The notes below the pieces were generated by a model. The model had not been told where the DNA came from, did not search any database, and was given only the letters and a program-made list of their open reading frames with translations. Made by a program: the position numbers and the translations under genes. Source: Prevotella fusca JCM 17724 (GTDB lineage: Bacteria; Bacteroidota; Bacteroidia; Bacteroidales; Bacteroidaceae). From it: a stretch of DNA of 64,000 nt. This document shows, piece after piece, positions 43,184-51,311 of this stretch (position 1 is the first letter of the stretch; the number at the start of each line of letters is the position of its first letter). Location: contig NZ_CP012075.1 in the NCBI RefSeq assembly GCF_001262015.1, positions 62,001 to 126,000 of the forward strand, written 5' to 3'.

Positions 43184-45874
43184 TTAATCAAAATACTTTT
43201 GAATAGCATCCATCAGAGGTGTCAGCTCACGGTTGTTCACCCTGCCATAGCGGTCAATCATCTGCATGGCATAGGCAATGTAAAGCCTGCGTTTTGCACG
43301 TGACATCGCAACATAGAACTTACGGGCGTCTTCCTCGTCCTGCAGCTTCGTCTTGTTATAGGCGTTCGGGTAGCGCCCGTTGGCAGCATCGTAGATGATG
43401 ACATTGTCAAACTCGAGCCCTTTTGCCTTGTGAACCGTCGTTACATAGATGCGCTCAAGGATACTCTTGCTGTTGCAGAAGTCAGCTTCCTTCAGCGTAT
43501 TGATGTCCATTATGTACTGCGAGAGTTGTGGGGCAAGGGCATTGGGTGTCGTCTCATCCGTCAGCATATCTATGCGGAGATAACGGAGGATGTAATCCAG
43601 TCGGGGAATCTCGTTGATTAATCTTTCTGCAAGCAGGGTATTATAGGCTGAGGAGAGTTCGCTTACAAGGGCGGGAACTTGGTCAGTTGACACCGTATAA
43701 AGCCGTCTGACAGCCTCTTGGTAAAGTTCTCCATAATTGCTGCGAAGTATGTTTGCAAAGGGTTGCACCTTCGGATGGCGGATGAAAGCCTCTTGCAGTG
43801 CCTGCTTCTCACGGGCTTTGTCAGCACAGAGGCGTACAAGACTGATAGTCGCTTTCACGTCATCAATTGCCTGATGGCTGTTGACACCTGTCAGTTGGAA
43901 GGTTTCAAGAAGGCTCTCCAGCTTGTAGGAATGAAGGCTTGGAGCCAGTAGTCTTATCAGCTTGAGCGAGTCAAAACAACGGTTGTCATGTGCCAATATG
44001 GTGTCATTGCAGTAGCGTCGCAGGTTGTTGTCAAGTATGTTGTAATCATAGTTGGCGTTATGTCCGAGGATAGGACTCGTACCTACGTATGCAAGGAAAC
44101 GTTGCAGGGCATCTGCAGGAGTGAGAAGTTCGTCGGCAGACATCTTCTCGTGGTAGATAGCATACATCGGGTTTTCCTTGTCGCCGAGCATCGGCAGGAT
44201 GGGTTTGCTGGTTTCAATGTACAGGTCGAGTGGCTTCCCGATGATTTCTCCCCCCTTGATTCGTATGGCAGCAATCTCTATGATGTCATCATTGAAGACG
44301 TCTAATCCGGTTGTTTCCGTGTCGAATACCACGATTTCTTCCTCATCGTATGCCCGTAGGAACTCTGTTGTGTAGCAGCTTCCGGGGTATAGTAGGAAGT
44401 CGGAAGGCGAAAGTGCCAGCTGTTTCAGCTTCCAGTTGAACCGTCTGGCAAGGGCGTGGGAAGGAAAAGCACGCACCCCTTTCATAATACGCGTCCAAGC
44501 TATGGAGTTATGTTCATTGGCAAGTACGCTCAGATGTGCCAGTAACAGCTTGACTTCAGGTTTGTCAAAGAGGTCGCGCCCCGATACCTTGAAGTGAGTC
44601 AGACCCGCCTGTGTCATAGTGTCACTGATACGGTCAGCATCCGAGTTGGCACTGACGATGATGGCTGTACGCTCGTCATTGTTGCGCTCGTAGAGACGGA
44701 TAGCTTCTTCGGTAACGTCCTGGCGTTCCATTTCAGTTGTGTTGCAGTGTATGATTCTCAGGTCGCCAGGGGTGGCTTTTGTGTCATTGTCAGAGACAGG
44801 AAGCAGTTCGCGGTCAATCTTCAGTTGCTTTTCTGCATAGTCATTGAAGATTTCGAGCAGGTATTTTGGCGAACGATGGTTCCGTTGCAGATGGTGTATG
44901 TTTCCCTTGCACCGCATCTTCAGCAGCGTCAGTGTTTCCACTTTCGCCCCCATAAAAGAGAAGATTGCCTGCTGTTCGTCGCCTAAGTACATCACCATCG
45001 GGTGGTCTTCTGCCGTCAGCAGGTCAATGATGGCAAGCTGCATGCCGTTAAGGTCCTGCACCTCGTCCACCTGTATCCACGGATAACGCTTGCAGGTGGG
45101 ATCAGAGCTATAGATGTCGTATGTGTAAAGCAGCAGGTCCTCGAAGTCGAAGAGATGATTCTCCTCCTTGTATCGTGCATAACAACCGGCGTAATACATC
45201 TTCCAGAGCAGCACACGAATCCTATCAGCCAGTTTCCCGTCAAGCCCCGGCACATTCGCCTCGTCCATATATTCCTGTGCATGATGATAGATATTCACTA
45301 CCGCCTGCTTGTCATATTCAATCTTTTGTGAGGCGCAGATATGCTTTACAGCTTCCCTGTCGTCATCCGTAAAACTCTCTGGATGAAGGTAATACTTCCA
45401 TGGATGGCGGTGTTCCATCTGATAGATGAAATGCTGGAAGAAGATAATCGTCTGATAACCTTTGTATCGGTTGAAGTCTTTTGTCACCCCTTCTTCGTCC
45501 TCATTGCGATAGTCAGCAATGATGCTCACTGCCTCTTCGTCGTCAATGATAGCTGAATCGGCAGGTATCCTGCCCTGTTCAAAAAGAAACTTAGAGCAGA
45601 AACGATGCACGTTACCCACCATCAGTTCCGAGAAATCACCTCCCACCACCTTTTGAATACGGTTGGTCATCTCCCTTGCAGCACGGTTTGTGAACGTCAG
45701 ACAGAGCATATCCTCATACTTCACACCCCTTTCCCGTGCGTGTCTTATCCTCTCTGCGAGGATATGTGTCTTGCCACATCCCGGTGATGCCAGTACAAGA
45801 TGATGTCCCTGGCTTGCCTCTACAACAGGAATCTGGTATTTATCTAAACTTGGTGTGTAACTGTTTGTCTCCAT
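43184..45874 (-). CDS. UvrD/PcrA-type helicase with embedded DEDDh exonuclease domain
   Basis: The 896-residue protein has SF1A helicase motifs at both ends: Walker A ASPGCGKTHIL (29-39), FTNRAAREMTNRI, motif II VDEVQD (269-274), QQAIFSFMG, and after a long gap TTVHKAKGLEFDNV (812-825) and FYVAMSRAKRR (853-863). Between them, about 512-685, lies a DnaQ-like exonuclease with VVFDTETTGLD, GHNANYDYNI and HQAIDDVKAT. A fused 3'-5' exonuclease suggests a DNA-repair or foreign-DNA-processing role. No partner subunit is adjacent. The -7 box (minus TACTTTTG) is at 45910-45917. Confidence 0.92.
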   Translation of the reverse strand: METNSYTPSLDKYQIPVVEASQGHHLVLASPGCGKTHILAERIRHARERGVKYEDMLCLTFTNRAAREMTNRIQKVVGGDFSELMVGNVHRFCSKFLFEQGRIPADSAIIDDEEAVSIIADYRNEDEEGVTKDFNRYKGYQTIIFFQHFIYQMEHRHPWKYYLHPESFTDDDREAVKHICASQKIEYDKQAVVNIYHHAQEYMDEANVPGLDGKLADRIRVLLWKMYYAGCYARYKEENHLFDFEDLLLYTYDIYSSDPTCKRYPWIQVDEVQDLNGMQLAIIDLLTAEDHPMVMYLGDEQQAIFSFMGAKVETLTLLKMRCKGNIHHLQRNHRSPKYLLEIFNDYAEKQLKIDRELLPVSDNDTKATPGDLRIIHCNTTEMERQDVTEEAIRLYERNNDERTAIIVSANSDADRISDTMTQAGLTHFKVSGRDLFDKPEVKLLLAHLSVLANEHNSIAWTRIMKGVRAFPSHALARRFNWKLKQLALSPSDFLLYPGSCYTTEFLRAYDEEEIVVFDTETTGLDVFNDDIIEIAAIRIKGGEIIGKPLDLYIETSKPILPMLGDKENPMYAIYHEKMSADELLTPADALQRFLAYVGTSPILGHNANYDYNILDNNLRRYCNDTILAHDNRCFDSLKLIRLLAPSLHSYKLESLLETFQLTGVNSHQAIDDVKATISLVRLCADKAREKQALQEAFIRHPKVQPFANILRSNYGELYQEAVRRLYTVSTDQVPALVSELSSAYNTLLAERLINEIPRLDYILRYLRIDMLTDETTPNALAPQLSQYIMDINTLKEADFCNSKSILERIYVTTVHKAKGLEFDNVIIYDAANGRYPNAYNKTKLQDEEDARKFYVAMSRAKRRLYIAYAMQMIDRYGRVNNRELTPLMDAIQKYFD

Positions 45875-45909
45875 AGAAAGTATTTTTATAGCAGTAGATG
45901 CTTCTTCTG

Positions 45910-45917
45910 CAAAAGTA
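45910..45917 (-). promoter_or_regulatory. -7 box for the helicase-exonuclease gene
   Basis: The minus strand reads TACTTTTG, matching TAnnTTTG, 35 bases before the ATG. Confidence 0.55.
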
Positions 45918-45971
45918 AGAAAAAGATTGGAAATAACTCGTTATCAACTTAAAAGAATGAAAATAAAATTG

Positions 45972-45979
45972 TAACTTTG
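45972..45979 (+). promoter_or_regulatory. -7 box for the acyltransferase leader transcript
   Basis: TAACTTTG matches TAnnTTTG. A start near 45983 would give a leader of about 280 bases before the acyltransferase ATG at 46267. Confidence 0.55.
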
Positions 45980-45982
45980 CAA

Positions 45983-46266
45983 TCGGACTCGGTGTGCAGG
46001 TGTGTACCCAGTCCCATTTTGTGGGTTAATAATTTAGCGTTTGCTATTTATTCAATAACGTTCAGGAAACTTGGCGGTAGAATGAACAACAAGAATGGAT
46101 GAATAAGTGAACGTCCACGATAGCGTGGGCGTTTCTCATCTCTTGTTGTAGGTTTCCGCCAAGTACCTCTGAACGTGGATGATTACGTCCACGTTTCTCA
46201 TGTTGGTACTTGGCTATAACTTTCGTAATTTGAGTATAAAGCATCGCATTAAAATGTTTTAATGCA
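45983..46266 (+). ncRNA. Structured leader with competing stems upstream of the acyltransferase
   Basis: Nested pairs form one long stem: ACTTGGCGG/CCGCCAAGT (46069-46077 with 46156-46164), ACAACAAGA/TCTTGTTGT (46086-46094 with 46141-46149), GATGA/TCATC, and an inner AACGTCCACG/CGTGGGCGTT. The segment GCCAAGTACC (46158-46167) can instead pair with GGTACTTGGC (46205-46214), enclosing AACGTGGA/TCCACGTT. The two outer stems exclude each other, as in an attenuator or riboswitch. The two inner hairpins share GAACGT...CGTTTCTCAT flanks, offset by 62. An att-like or MITE-like DNA element is an alternative. Confidence 0.55.
46246..46265. promoter_or_regulatory. Perfect 20-bp palindrome at the acyltransferase start
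   Basis: GCATTAAAATGTTTTAATGC is self-complementary and ends one base before the ATG. It could be a repressor operator or a hairpin that hides the start codon region. Confidence 0.55.
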
Positions 46267-47253
46267 ATGACAAAAGAAGAAACTGTAATGCTTAAAGGAG
46301 TTGCTCTCCTTATGATGTTAGGTTGCCATTTAGGTTCTGGCTTTGGTATTAATCTTATTCATATAGGAGGAGTTCCTTTATACGATATTATTAATAAAAT
46401 AGATGTTCCTGTACAGATATTCACAATTCTTGGCGGATACGGTTTGTACTATGTTTTTCAGAAAGGTGATAAGCGCCATCTTAGCAGAATCTTCAAACTT
46501 TATCTCCATTACTGGGTAATAATTACGATATTTGTAACAATTGGTTATTTCATAGATGACAGTTCTAAATATCCTGGAAGTTTTAAAGATGTTATTTTGA
46601 ACTACAGTTCTTTTTATTCAAGCTGGAATTATGAATGCTGGTTCCTTTTTCCTTATTCTTTCCTTTCTTTATCCTATCCTTTTCTATTCAAACAGATGTC
46701 TAGATTACGAGCAAGATATGTCTGTTTAATTACGTTTGTTATATTCCTGGTTTCTAGTTTGTTGATTTCTAAACTTGGCGTACAGTATAAAACGTCTTCA
46801 CCAGCTCTTTATAACCTGCTATACTTAGGATTTTTGTTATTCCCATTCAGTTTGGGTGCAATGCTAAAGCGTACAGAGTCATTTTCTAAACTTAAGATGT
46901 TAGTAGCAAAAAAATCCTATGGGAAGATTCTTGTTTTTACATTATTAATCATAGCTTCGATTGCTAAATATTATATTCCCACTGCAATTTTCAGTCCATT
47001 TTATGCAATAACATTTATCATATCATTTGTTCTTTTGTCACAAGGAAAGACAAACATACCTATCCTTGCTACTATTGGGCATCACTCTATGAATATATGG
47101 ATGATTCACACGTGGTTCTTATATTATCTCTTTCCTTCTTTTATAGCAGGATTCAAATATGTATTCTTGGAGTATATAGCACTACTATTTGTGAGTTTTA
47201 TCATTTCATTTGTTATTAATAGAATTGTTAACTTGATGCCTCTTAAATTTTAG
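46267..47253 (+). CDS. Acyltransferase-3 family membrane protein
   Basis: Family members transfer acetyl or other acyl groups to surface sugars. The 328-residue product has about ten hydrophobic segments, the N-terminal motif GVALLMMLGCHLGSG containing the family's conserved His, and ATIGHHSMNIWMIHTWF near residues 275-290. The gene is clearly richer in A and T than its neighbours, with many TTT/ATT/AAA codons, suggesting acquisition by transfer. It stands alone behind the structured leader. The acceptor sugar cannot be inferred. Confidence 0.85.
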   Translation: MTKEETVMLKGVALLMMLGCHLGSGFGINLIHIGGVPLYDIINKIDVPVQIFTILGGYGLYYVFQKGDKRHLSRIFKLYLHYWVIITIFVTIGYFIDDSSKYPGSFKDVILNYSSFYSSWNYECWFLFPYSFLSLSYPFLFKQMSRLRARYVCLITFVIFLVSSLLISKLGVQYKTSSPALYNLLYLGFLLFPFSLGAMLKRTESFSKLKMLVAKKSYGKILVFTLLIIASIAKYYIPTAIFSPFYAITFIISFVLLSQGKTNIPILATIGHHSMNIWMIHTWFLYYLFPSFIAGFKYVFLEYIALLFVSFIISFVINRIVNLMPLKF

Positions 47254-47423
47254 GAGTAAGTTAGGTTGTTCTCTTTTACGATAAAAGAAATATGCATGAA
47301 AGGTTTAGAGAATCTTTGTAATTTACTTTACGCTAACATTTTCATTTTTCGCTGGAAAGCTATACCTTTGCAGACATGGAACTTTATGTTACTTGTAAAT
47401 GCTAATATAGAGAGGACTCTGTT
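47254..47423. other. Short AT-rich gap with a possible promoter
   Basis: TATACCTTTG at about 47362-47371 contains a TACCTTTG -7 box on the plus strand, about 55 bases before the next gene. Confidence 0.45.
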
Positions 47424-47945
47424 ATGACAAAATTGAAACTGAAGAAGCATCTTGCCACATTGCCAAAGGAAGACGTAATAAGACTTGTGCTGGATTTATA
47501 TGATGCAAACAAGGAAGCGAAGATGTATTTGGAAATGTATCTTACACCTGATTATAGCACTGCGTTGGAAAAATATAAGAAGATTATCCGTAACGAATTT
47601 TTCCCTGCTCGGGGCTTTTCTGACAAGCCTTCATTTGCAACTTGCCGTAAGGCAATCTCTGATTTCAAGAAGTTGAAGGCTGACGCCATCAGTCTTGGTG
47701 ATTTGATGCTTTACTATATAGAGTTGGGATGTGAGTACACAATGACCTTCGGTGATATGTGGGAACAGTATTACACCACATTAGAAACGAATTTTGATAA
47801 AGCTCTGAAGCATATTTGTGAATACGGTCTTGAGGAACACTTCAGGCAGAGAATTAAAAGTATGCTTAACTCAACGAATTGTGGTTGGGGCTTTTCCGAT
47901 ACATTATGGGATATGTACTATGAGCATTTTGGTTATCAAGACTAA
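47424..47945 (+). CDS. DUF6155-like protein
   Basis: The 173-residue, charged, helical protein opens MTKLKLKKHLATLPKEDVIR and continues LVLDLYDANKEAKMYLEMYL, which matches the pattern of DUF6155 proteins (helical repeats with paired Leu/Lys and a YLxP motif). The remainder is helical with GFSDTLWDMYYEHFGY at the end. There is no signal peptide or membrane segment. Function is unknown. It is followed by a hairpin and then the exonuclease gene on the same strand. Confidence 0.65.
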   Translation: MTKLKLKKHLATLPKEDVIRLVLDLYDANKEAKMYLEMYLTPDYSTALEKYKKIIRNEFFPARGFSDKPSFATCRKAISDFKKLKADAISLGDLMLYYIELGCEYTMTFGDMWEQYYTTLETNFDKALKHICEYGLEEHFRQRIKSMLNSTNCGWGFSDTLWDMYYEHFGYQD

Positions 47946-47971
47946 ACTAACACACTTTATTTAAACAAGCA

Positions 47972-48021
47972 TTAAGCCGCCTCTGTAGAATTAATCTGAT
48001 AATAGACGGCTTAACTATTTT
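47972..48021 (+). terminator. Weak terminator between the DUF6155-like gene and the exonuclease
   Basis: TTAAGCCG and CGGCTTAA (47972-47979 with 48007-48014) pair around a 27-base loop, followed by CTATTTT. The long loop lowers confidence. Confidence 0.45.
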
Positions 48022-48031
48022 ATATAAAGCT

Positions 48032-48523
48032 ATGCAGGACTTTGCAGCGATTGACTTTGAAACAGCCAACTTTGAGCGGTGTAGTGTCTGTTCGGTGGGT
48101 GTGGTAGTAGTAAGGGGAGGAGAGATTGTTGACAGCTTTTATTCCCTTATACAGCCCGAACCGAATTATTACCATTGGCGATGTACGCAGGTGCATGGAC
48201 TGACATGTGCTGATACGGATGATGCCCCAGTGTTCAGCGAGGTGTGGAAACAGATAGAACCGATGATAGAAGGTTTGCCGCTTGTGGCACATAATGCCCC
48301 GTTTGACAAGGGATGTCTGATGGCATCTTTCTATACCTATCAGATGGACTATCCTGATTATGAGTTCTTTGATACGCTGAAGGCGGCTCGTCGTAAGTTC
48401 CCTCATCTTCCTAACCATCAGCTGCATACGGTTTCTTCTGCCTGTGGCTATGAATTAGCCGACCATCATCACGCACTTGCGGATGCTGAGGCTTGTGCGT
48501 GGATAGCACGTGAGATTTTGTAG
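48032..48523 (+). CDS. DEDDh 3'-5' exonuclease (DnaQ-like)
   Basis: The 163-residue stand-alone domain has Exo I FAAIDFETAN (Asp7, Glu9), Exo II VAHNAPFDKGCL and Exo III HHALADAEACAWI, the full DEDDh set. It resembles the proofreading epsilon domain but lacks a polymerase-binding tail. Possible roles are repair or RNA/DNA end trimming. Its stop codon is followed directly by a low-complexity tract of GATGTTAGGTGGTG units. Confidence 0.9.
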   Translation: MQDFAAIDFETANFERCSVCSVGVVVVRGGEIVDSFYSLIQPEPNYYHWRCTQVHGLTCADTDDAPVFSEVWKQIEPMIEGLPLVAHNAPFDKGCLMASFYTYQMDYPDYEFFDTLKAARRKFPHLPNHQLHTVSSACGYELADHHHALADAEACAWIAREIL

Positions 48524-48616
48524 GATGTTAGGTGGTGGATGTTAGGTGGTGGGTGTTAGATGTTGGGTGGTGATGATGTGTTAGTTGGTATTAGGTGGTG
48601 GGTGACAGCTGTTGGG
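48524..48616 (+). repeat. Degenerate GGTGGTGGATGTTA tract after the exonuclease
   Basis: Units close to GGATGTTAGGTGGT repeat irregularly from the stop codon onward. The complementary sequence type (CCATCATCCACCACCTA) abuts pheS at 49097-49175 and lies before tatD at 32746-32780. Confidence 0.65.
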
Positions 48617-48755
48617 GGTAATGATATGTTACGTGAGAAGTATTGGTGATAAGTATTGATACTAAGCAGAATGGACATTTTTACAAAGGTTAGTCATCTT
48701 TGTCTTTATATAAAAAGGATGACAATAATAAGGCGCGCGCCCCTCATCTACGAAC

Positions 48756-48816
48756 GTGCGGAGGTCTCGCACGTGTTGTGCTAAGACTCCGCACACATGG
48801 TGCCAAGCCTTAGCAC
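48756..48816. repeat. Three tandem 22-bp units GTGC-n9-GCAC
   Basis: GTGCGGAGGTCTCGCAC, GTGCTAAGACTCCGCAC and GTGCCAAGCCTTAGCAC start at 48756, 48778 and 48800, exactly 22 bp apart. Each 17-bp unit has self-complementary ends. Confidence 0.8.
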
Positions 48817-48978
48817 GAATCTTATCAGACACCAAACACATGAAAGAACATTGTCGATACGAATGCTATATGCCGTTAGAAAGAAGTTAGGCTACCCTTA
48901 GGAAGTAGGAAGCATCTGTTTGATTAGGATTTATCCATTATCTGTAATCGTTCCTTACAGTGCACATATAGATAAGAG

Positions 48979-49021
48979 AATGGGTGTTGATGAATTGTTT
49001 AAAAGTTCATCAACACCCATT
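48979..49021. terminator. 16-bp hairpin, probable pheS terminator
   Basis: AATGGGTGTTGATGAA pairs perfectly with TTCATCAACACCCATT around an 11-base loop. It lies 155 bases past the pheS stop; T-rich sequence is present on both sides, but runs are short. Confidence 0.6.
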
Positions 49022-49175
49022 ATTTATTACTCAAACTCAACAAAAATCTTTAGTAAATGTAGTGTATAGCAGAGGTGTTTCGATTATAGAAAGGGCTGTT
49101 CATCAACCCCCATTATCCATCATCCACCACCTAAGTGACCATCAACAGCCAATACTCAACACCTAACACCCGACA

Positions 49176-50213
49176 TCACGCTCCTTCAAACTCGCGGAGG
49201 AAGCGGGTGTCGTTCTCAGAGAAGAGGCGGAGGTCGCTGACACGGTACTTGAGGTTGGCGATACGCTCAACACCCATACCGAAGGCATAGCCTGTATATA
49301 CATTAGAGTCAATGCCACAAGCCTCCAGGTCATGTGGGTCGACCATGCCACAACCGAGAATCTCCACCCATCCGGTGTGCTTGCAGAAACCGCAGCCCTC
49401 ACCGCCACAGATGTTACAGCTGATATCCATCTCTGCACTTGGCTCTGTGAAAGGGAAGTAGCTTGGACGAAGACGAATCTTCGTGTCGGCACCGAACATC
49501 TCACGGGCAAAGGTGAGAAGCACCTGCTTGAGGTCGGTAAAGCTGACATTCTTGTCTACGTAAAGACCTTCTACCTGATGGAAGAAACAGTGTGCACGTG
49601 CCGAAATCGCCTCATTGCGATATACACGGCCCGGGCAGAGAACACGGATCGGCGGCTCGTGGGTAGACATGTAGTGTGCCTCGTCATTGGATGTGTGGCT
49701 ACGGAGAAGTACGTTCTTCGTAACGTCCATCGTACTGCTGCGCTCAATGAAGAAGGTATCCTGCATGTCACGTGCCGGATGGTCAGCAGCAAAGTTCAGC
49801 ATCGTAAAGACGTGCTGGTCGTCATCAATCTCCGGACCCTGATAGAGCGTGAAGCCCATGCGGGCGAAGATGTCAATAATCTCGTTCTTTACAAGCGTCA
49901 GTGGATGACGTGTGCCGAGGGTGATAGGGTAGGCGGTACGTGTCAGGTCAATGTCATCGCTCTGTGCCTCACTTGTTTCAAGCTGGTCCTTGAGTTCATT
50001 GATTTTGTTCTGTGCGCTCTGCTTGAGCTCGTTGATTTTCATACCGACAGCCTTCTTCTGCTCGGCTGCTACATTGCGGAACTCACCCATCAATGCGTTT
50101 ATTTCCCCCTTTTTACTGAGGTATTTCAGACGGAGTTGTTCTACATCATCGGCACTCTTTGCCGTGAGTGTGCTCACTTCCTTGAGAAGTTCTTCTATCT
50201 TGTCTAATAACAT
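49176..50213 (-). CDS. pheS: Phenylalanyl-tRNA synthetase alpha subunit
   Basis: PheS is the catalytic subunit of the PheS2T2 enzyme. The 345-residue product has an N-terminal coiled coil (1-85), the class II motifs LYQGPEIDDDQHVFTMLNF, DHPARDMQDTFF, FHQVEGLYVD and GCGMVDP, and GYAFGMGVERI near the end. pheT is not adjacent, as usual in Bacteroidota. The last codons abut a repeat tract. The minus -7 box (TACCTTTG) lies at 50234-50241. Confidence 0.96.
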   Translation of the reverse strand: MLLDKIEELLKEVSTLTAKSADDVEQLRLKYLSKKGEINALMGEFRNVAAEQKKAVGMKINELKQSAQNKINELKDQLETSEAQSDDIDLTRTAYPITLGTRHPLTLVKNEIIDIFARMGFTLYQGPEIDDDQHVFTMLNFAADHPARDMQDTFFIERSSTMDVTKNVLLRSHTSNDEAHYMSTHEPPIRVLCPGRVYRNEAISARAHCFFHQVEGLYVDKNVSFTDLKQVLLTFAREMFGADTKIRLRPSYFPFTEPSAEMDISCNICGGEGCGFCKHTGWVEILGCGMVDPHDLEACGIDSNVYTGYAFGMGVERIANLKYRVSDLRLFSENDTRFLREFEGA

Positions 50214-50233
50214 ACTGCTTGATTATTTTCCTG

Positions 50234-50241
50234 CAAAGGTA
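50234..50241 (-). promoter_or_regulatory. pheS: -7 box for pheS
   Basis: The minus strand reads TACCTTTG, 20 bases before the pheS ATG. Confidence 0.65.
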
Positions 50242-50316
50242 CGATTTATAATCGGAACGGAGAAATTACCCTGATATAAATTTATTGTTTTCGTGTCTTA
50301 TTAGAAATAAATATCG

Positions 50317-50324
50317 TACATTTG
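50317..50324 (+). promoter_or_regulatory. -7 box for the DUF4348 gene
   Basis: TACATTTG fits TAnnTTTG, 31 bases before the ATG at 50356, divergent from pheS. Confidence 0.6.
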
Positions 50325-50355
50325 CAGGAAATTTGAGACGAATAATTAGGAGAGT

Positions 50356-51213
50356 ATGAAAAAAGCATTTTTACTTGTTGTATGTGTGTGTGTGGCTATG
50401 ATGGCTGTTACCACTGGTTGCTCTAATAAGAAAGTGGACGGAGGCGACAGTTCGAGTACGGATTCTACGGCAGCAGAGCTGAGTGACACGGTTGACAGTG
50501 TCGACTCTGCTACGGAAATGATTGCCGCTACTCCGATGCCAAAGGCTGCTGACCAGCTGTTTGATGACTTCTTCTTTAACTTTATTGCTAATAAGAAGTT
50601 GCAGAGCAGTCGAATCAAGTTCCCATTGGCAGTAGTGAGTGGAGAGAAGACAACAGAACTGAGTCGTAACAACTGGAAGACTGACCACTTCTTCCGTAAG
50701 CAGGGATATTATACACTTATCTTCGATAACGAGAAACAGATGAAGTTCTCTAAATCGACCGACTTGGATAGTGTCATCGTTGAGAAAATACATTTGAAGA
50801 AGGATATGGTTGAGCAGTTCTGGTTTGATCATCAGGATGGCAGCTGGAAGTTGAATCAGATTCGTAACATCACGTATGATAAGAGTTATAATGCTTCTTT
50901 CTTCGCTTTCCTGTCACGTTTCTTTGCCAATGGCGGCAAGGGATACGTGAAGAGTCCGCTGGCTTACACTGGTCCTGACCCTAATGGTGAGGAGACAACG
51001 ACGGTAAACACCACAATTCCTGCCGAAGAATGGTCATCTTTCCTGCCAGAAGTACCGAGTGATATGATTTATAATATCCTCTATGGGCAGAAGTATTCAG
51101 AGTCAGACCGGAAGATTCTTACTTTCCGTGGACTGGCTAATGGTGTGGAAACCCAGCTTATCTTCAAGCATCATGGAAAAGACTGGCGGCTGGAGAAGAT
51201 TGTAGCCTATTAA
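50356..51213 (+). CDS. DUF4348 lipoprotein
   Basis: The 285-residue product has a lipoprotein signal (MKKAFLLVVCVCVAMMAVTT then GC, lipobox TTGC with Cys22), a Ser/Thr/Asp-rich linker (25-65), and a DUF4348 domain with two similar halves: one around FDDFFFNFIANKKLQSSRIK and one around FFAFLSRFFANGGKGYVKSP. Both halves look like cystatin-type or NTF2-like alpha/beta units, suggesting an internal duplication. It is probably outer-membrane anchored. Function unknown. Confidence 0.85.
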   Translation: MKKAFLLVVCVCVAMMAVTTGCSNKKVDGGDSSSTDSTAAELSDTVDSVDSATEMIAATPMPKAADQLFDDFFFNFIANKKLQSSRIKFPLAVVSGEKTTELSRNNWKTDHFFRKQGYYTLIFDNEKQMKFSKSTDLDSVIVEKIHLKKDMVEQFWFDHQDGSWKLNQIRNITYDKSYNASFFAFLSRFFANGGKGYVKSPLAYTGPDPNGEETTTVNTTIPAEEWSSFLPEVPSDMIYNILYGQKYSESDRKILTFRGLANGVETQLIFKHHGKDWRLEKIVAY

Positions 51214-51311
51214 CAGGAAGACTTCCTGCCCGTCATTAGCTGCGGGACTTTCTGTGGACCGGCTCTGCAATATCCACGCTGAAGTCTTAATTGTTTAATA
51301 ATTAATTGCTT

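Larger units (their letters stand above)
48524..49175. other. 0.65-kb convergent gap with three repeat structures
   Basis: No gene is seen. It holds a GGTGGTGGATGTTA-type tract (48524-48616), a GTGC...GCAC array (48756-48816), a 16-bp hairpin (48979-49021) and a CATCCACCACCTAAGTG-type tract running into the pheS stop (49097-49175). Confidence 0.7.

Noticed and set aside
46158..46214. Invertible promoter segment bounded by GCCAAGTACC/GGTACTTGGC
   Set aside because: Only 57 bp, with nested hairpins inside and no recombinase gene nearby; a folded leader explains it better.
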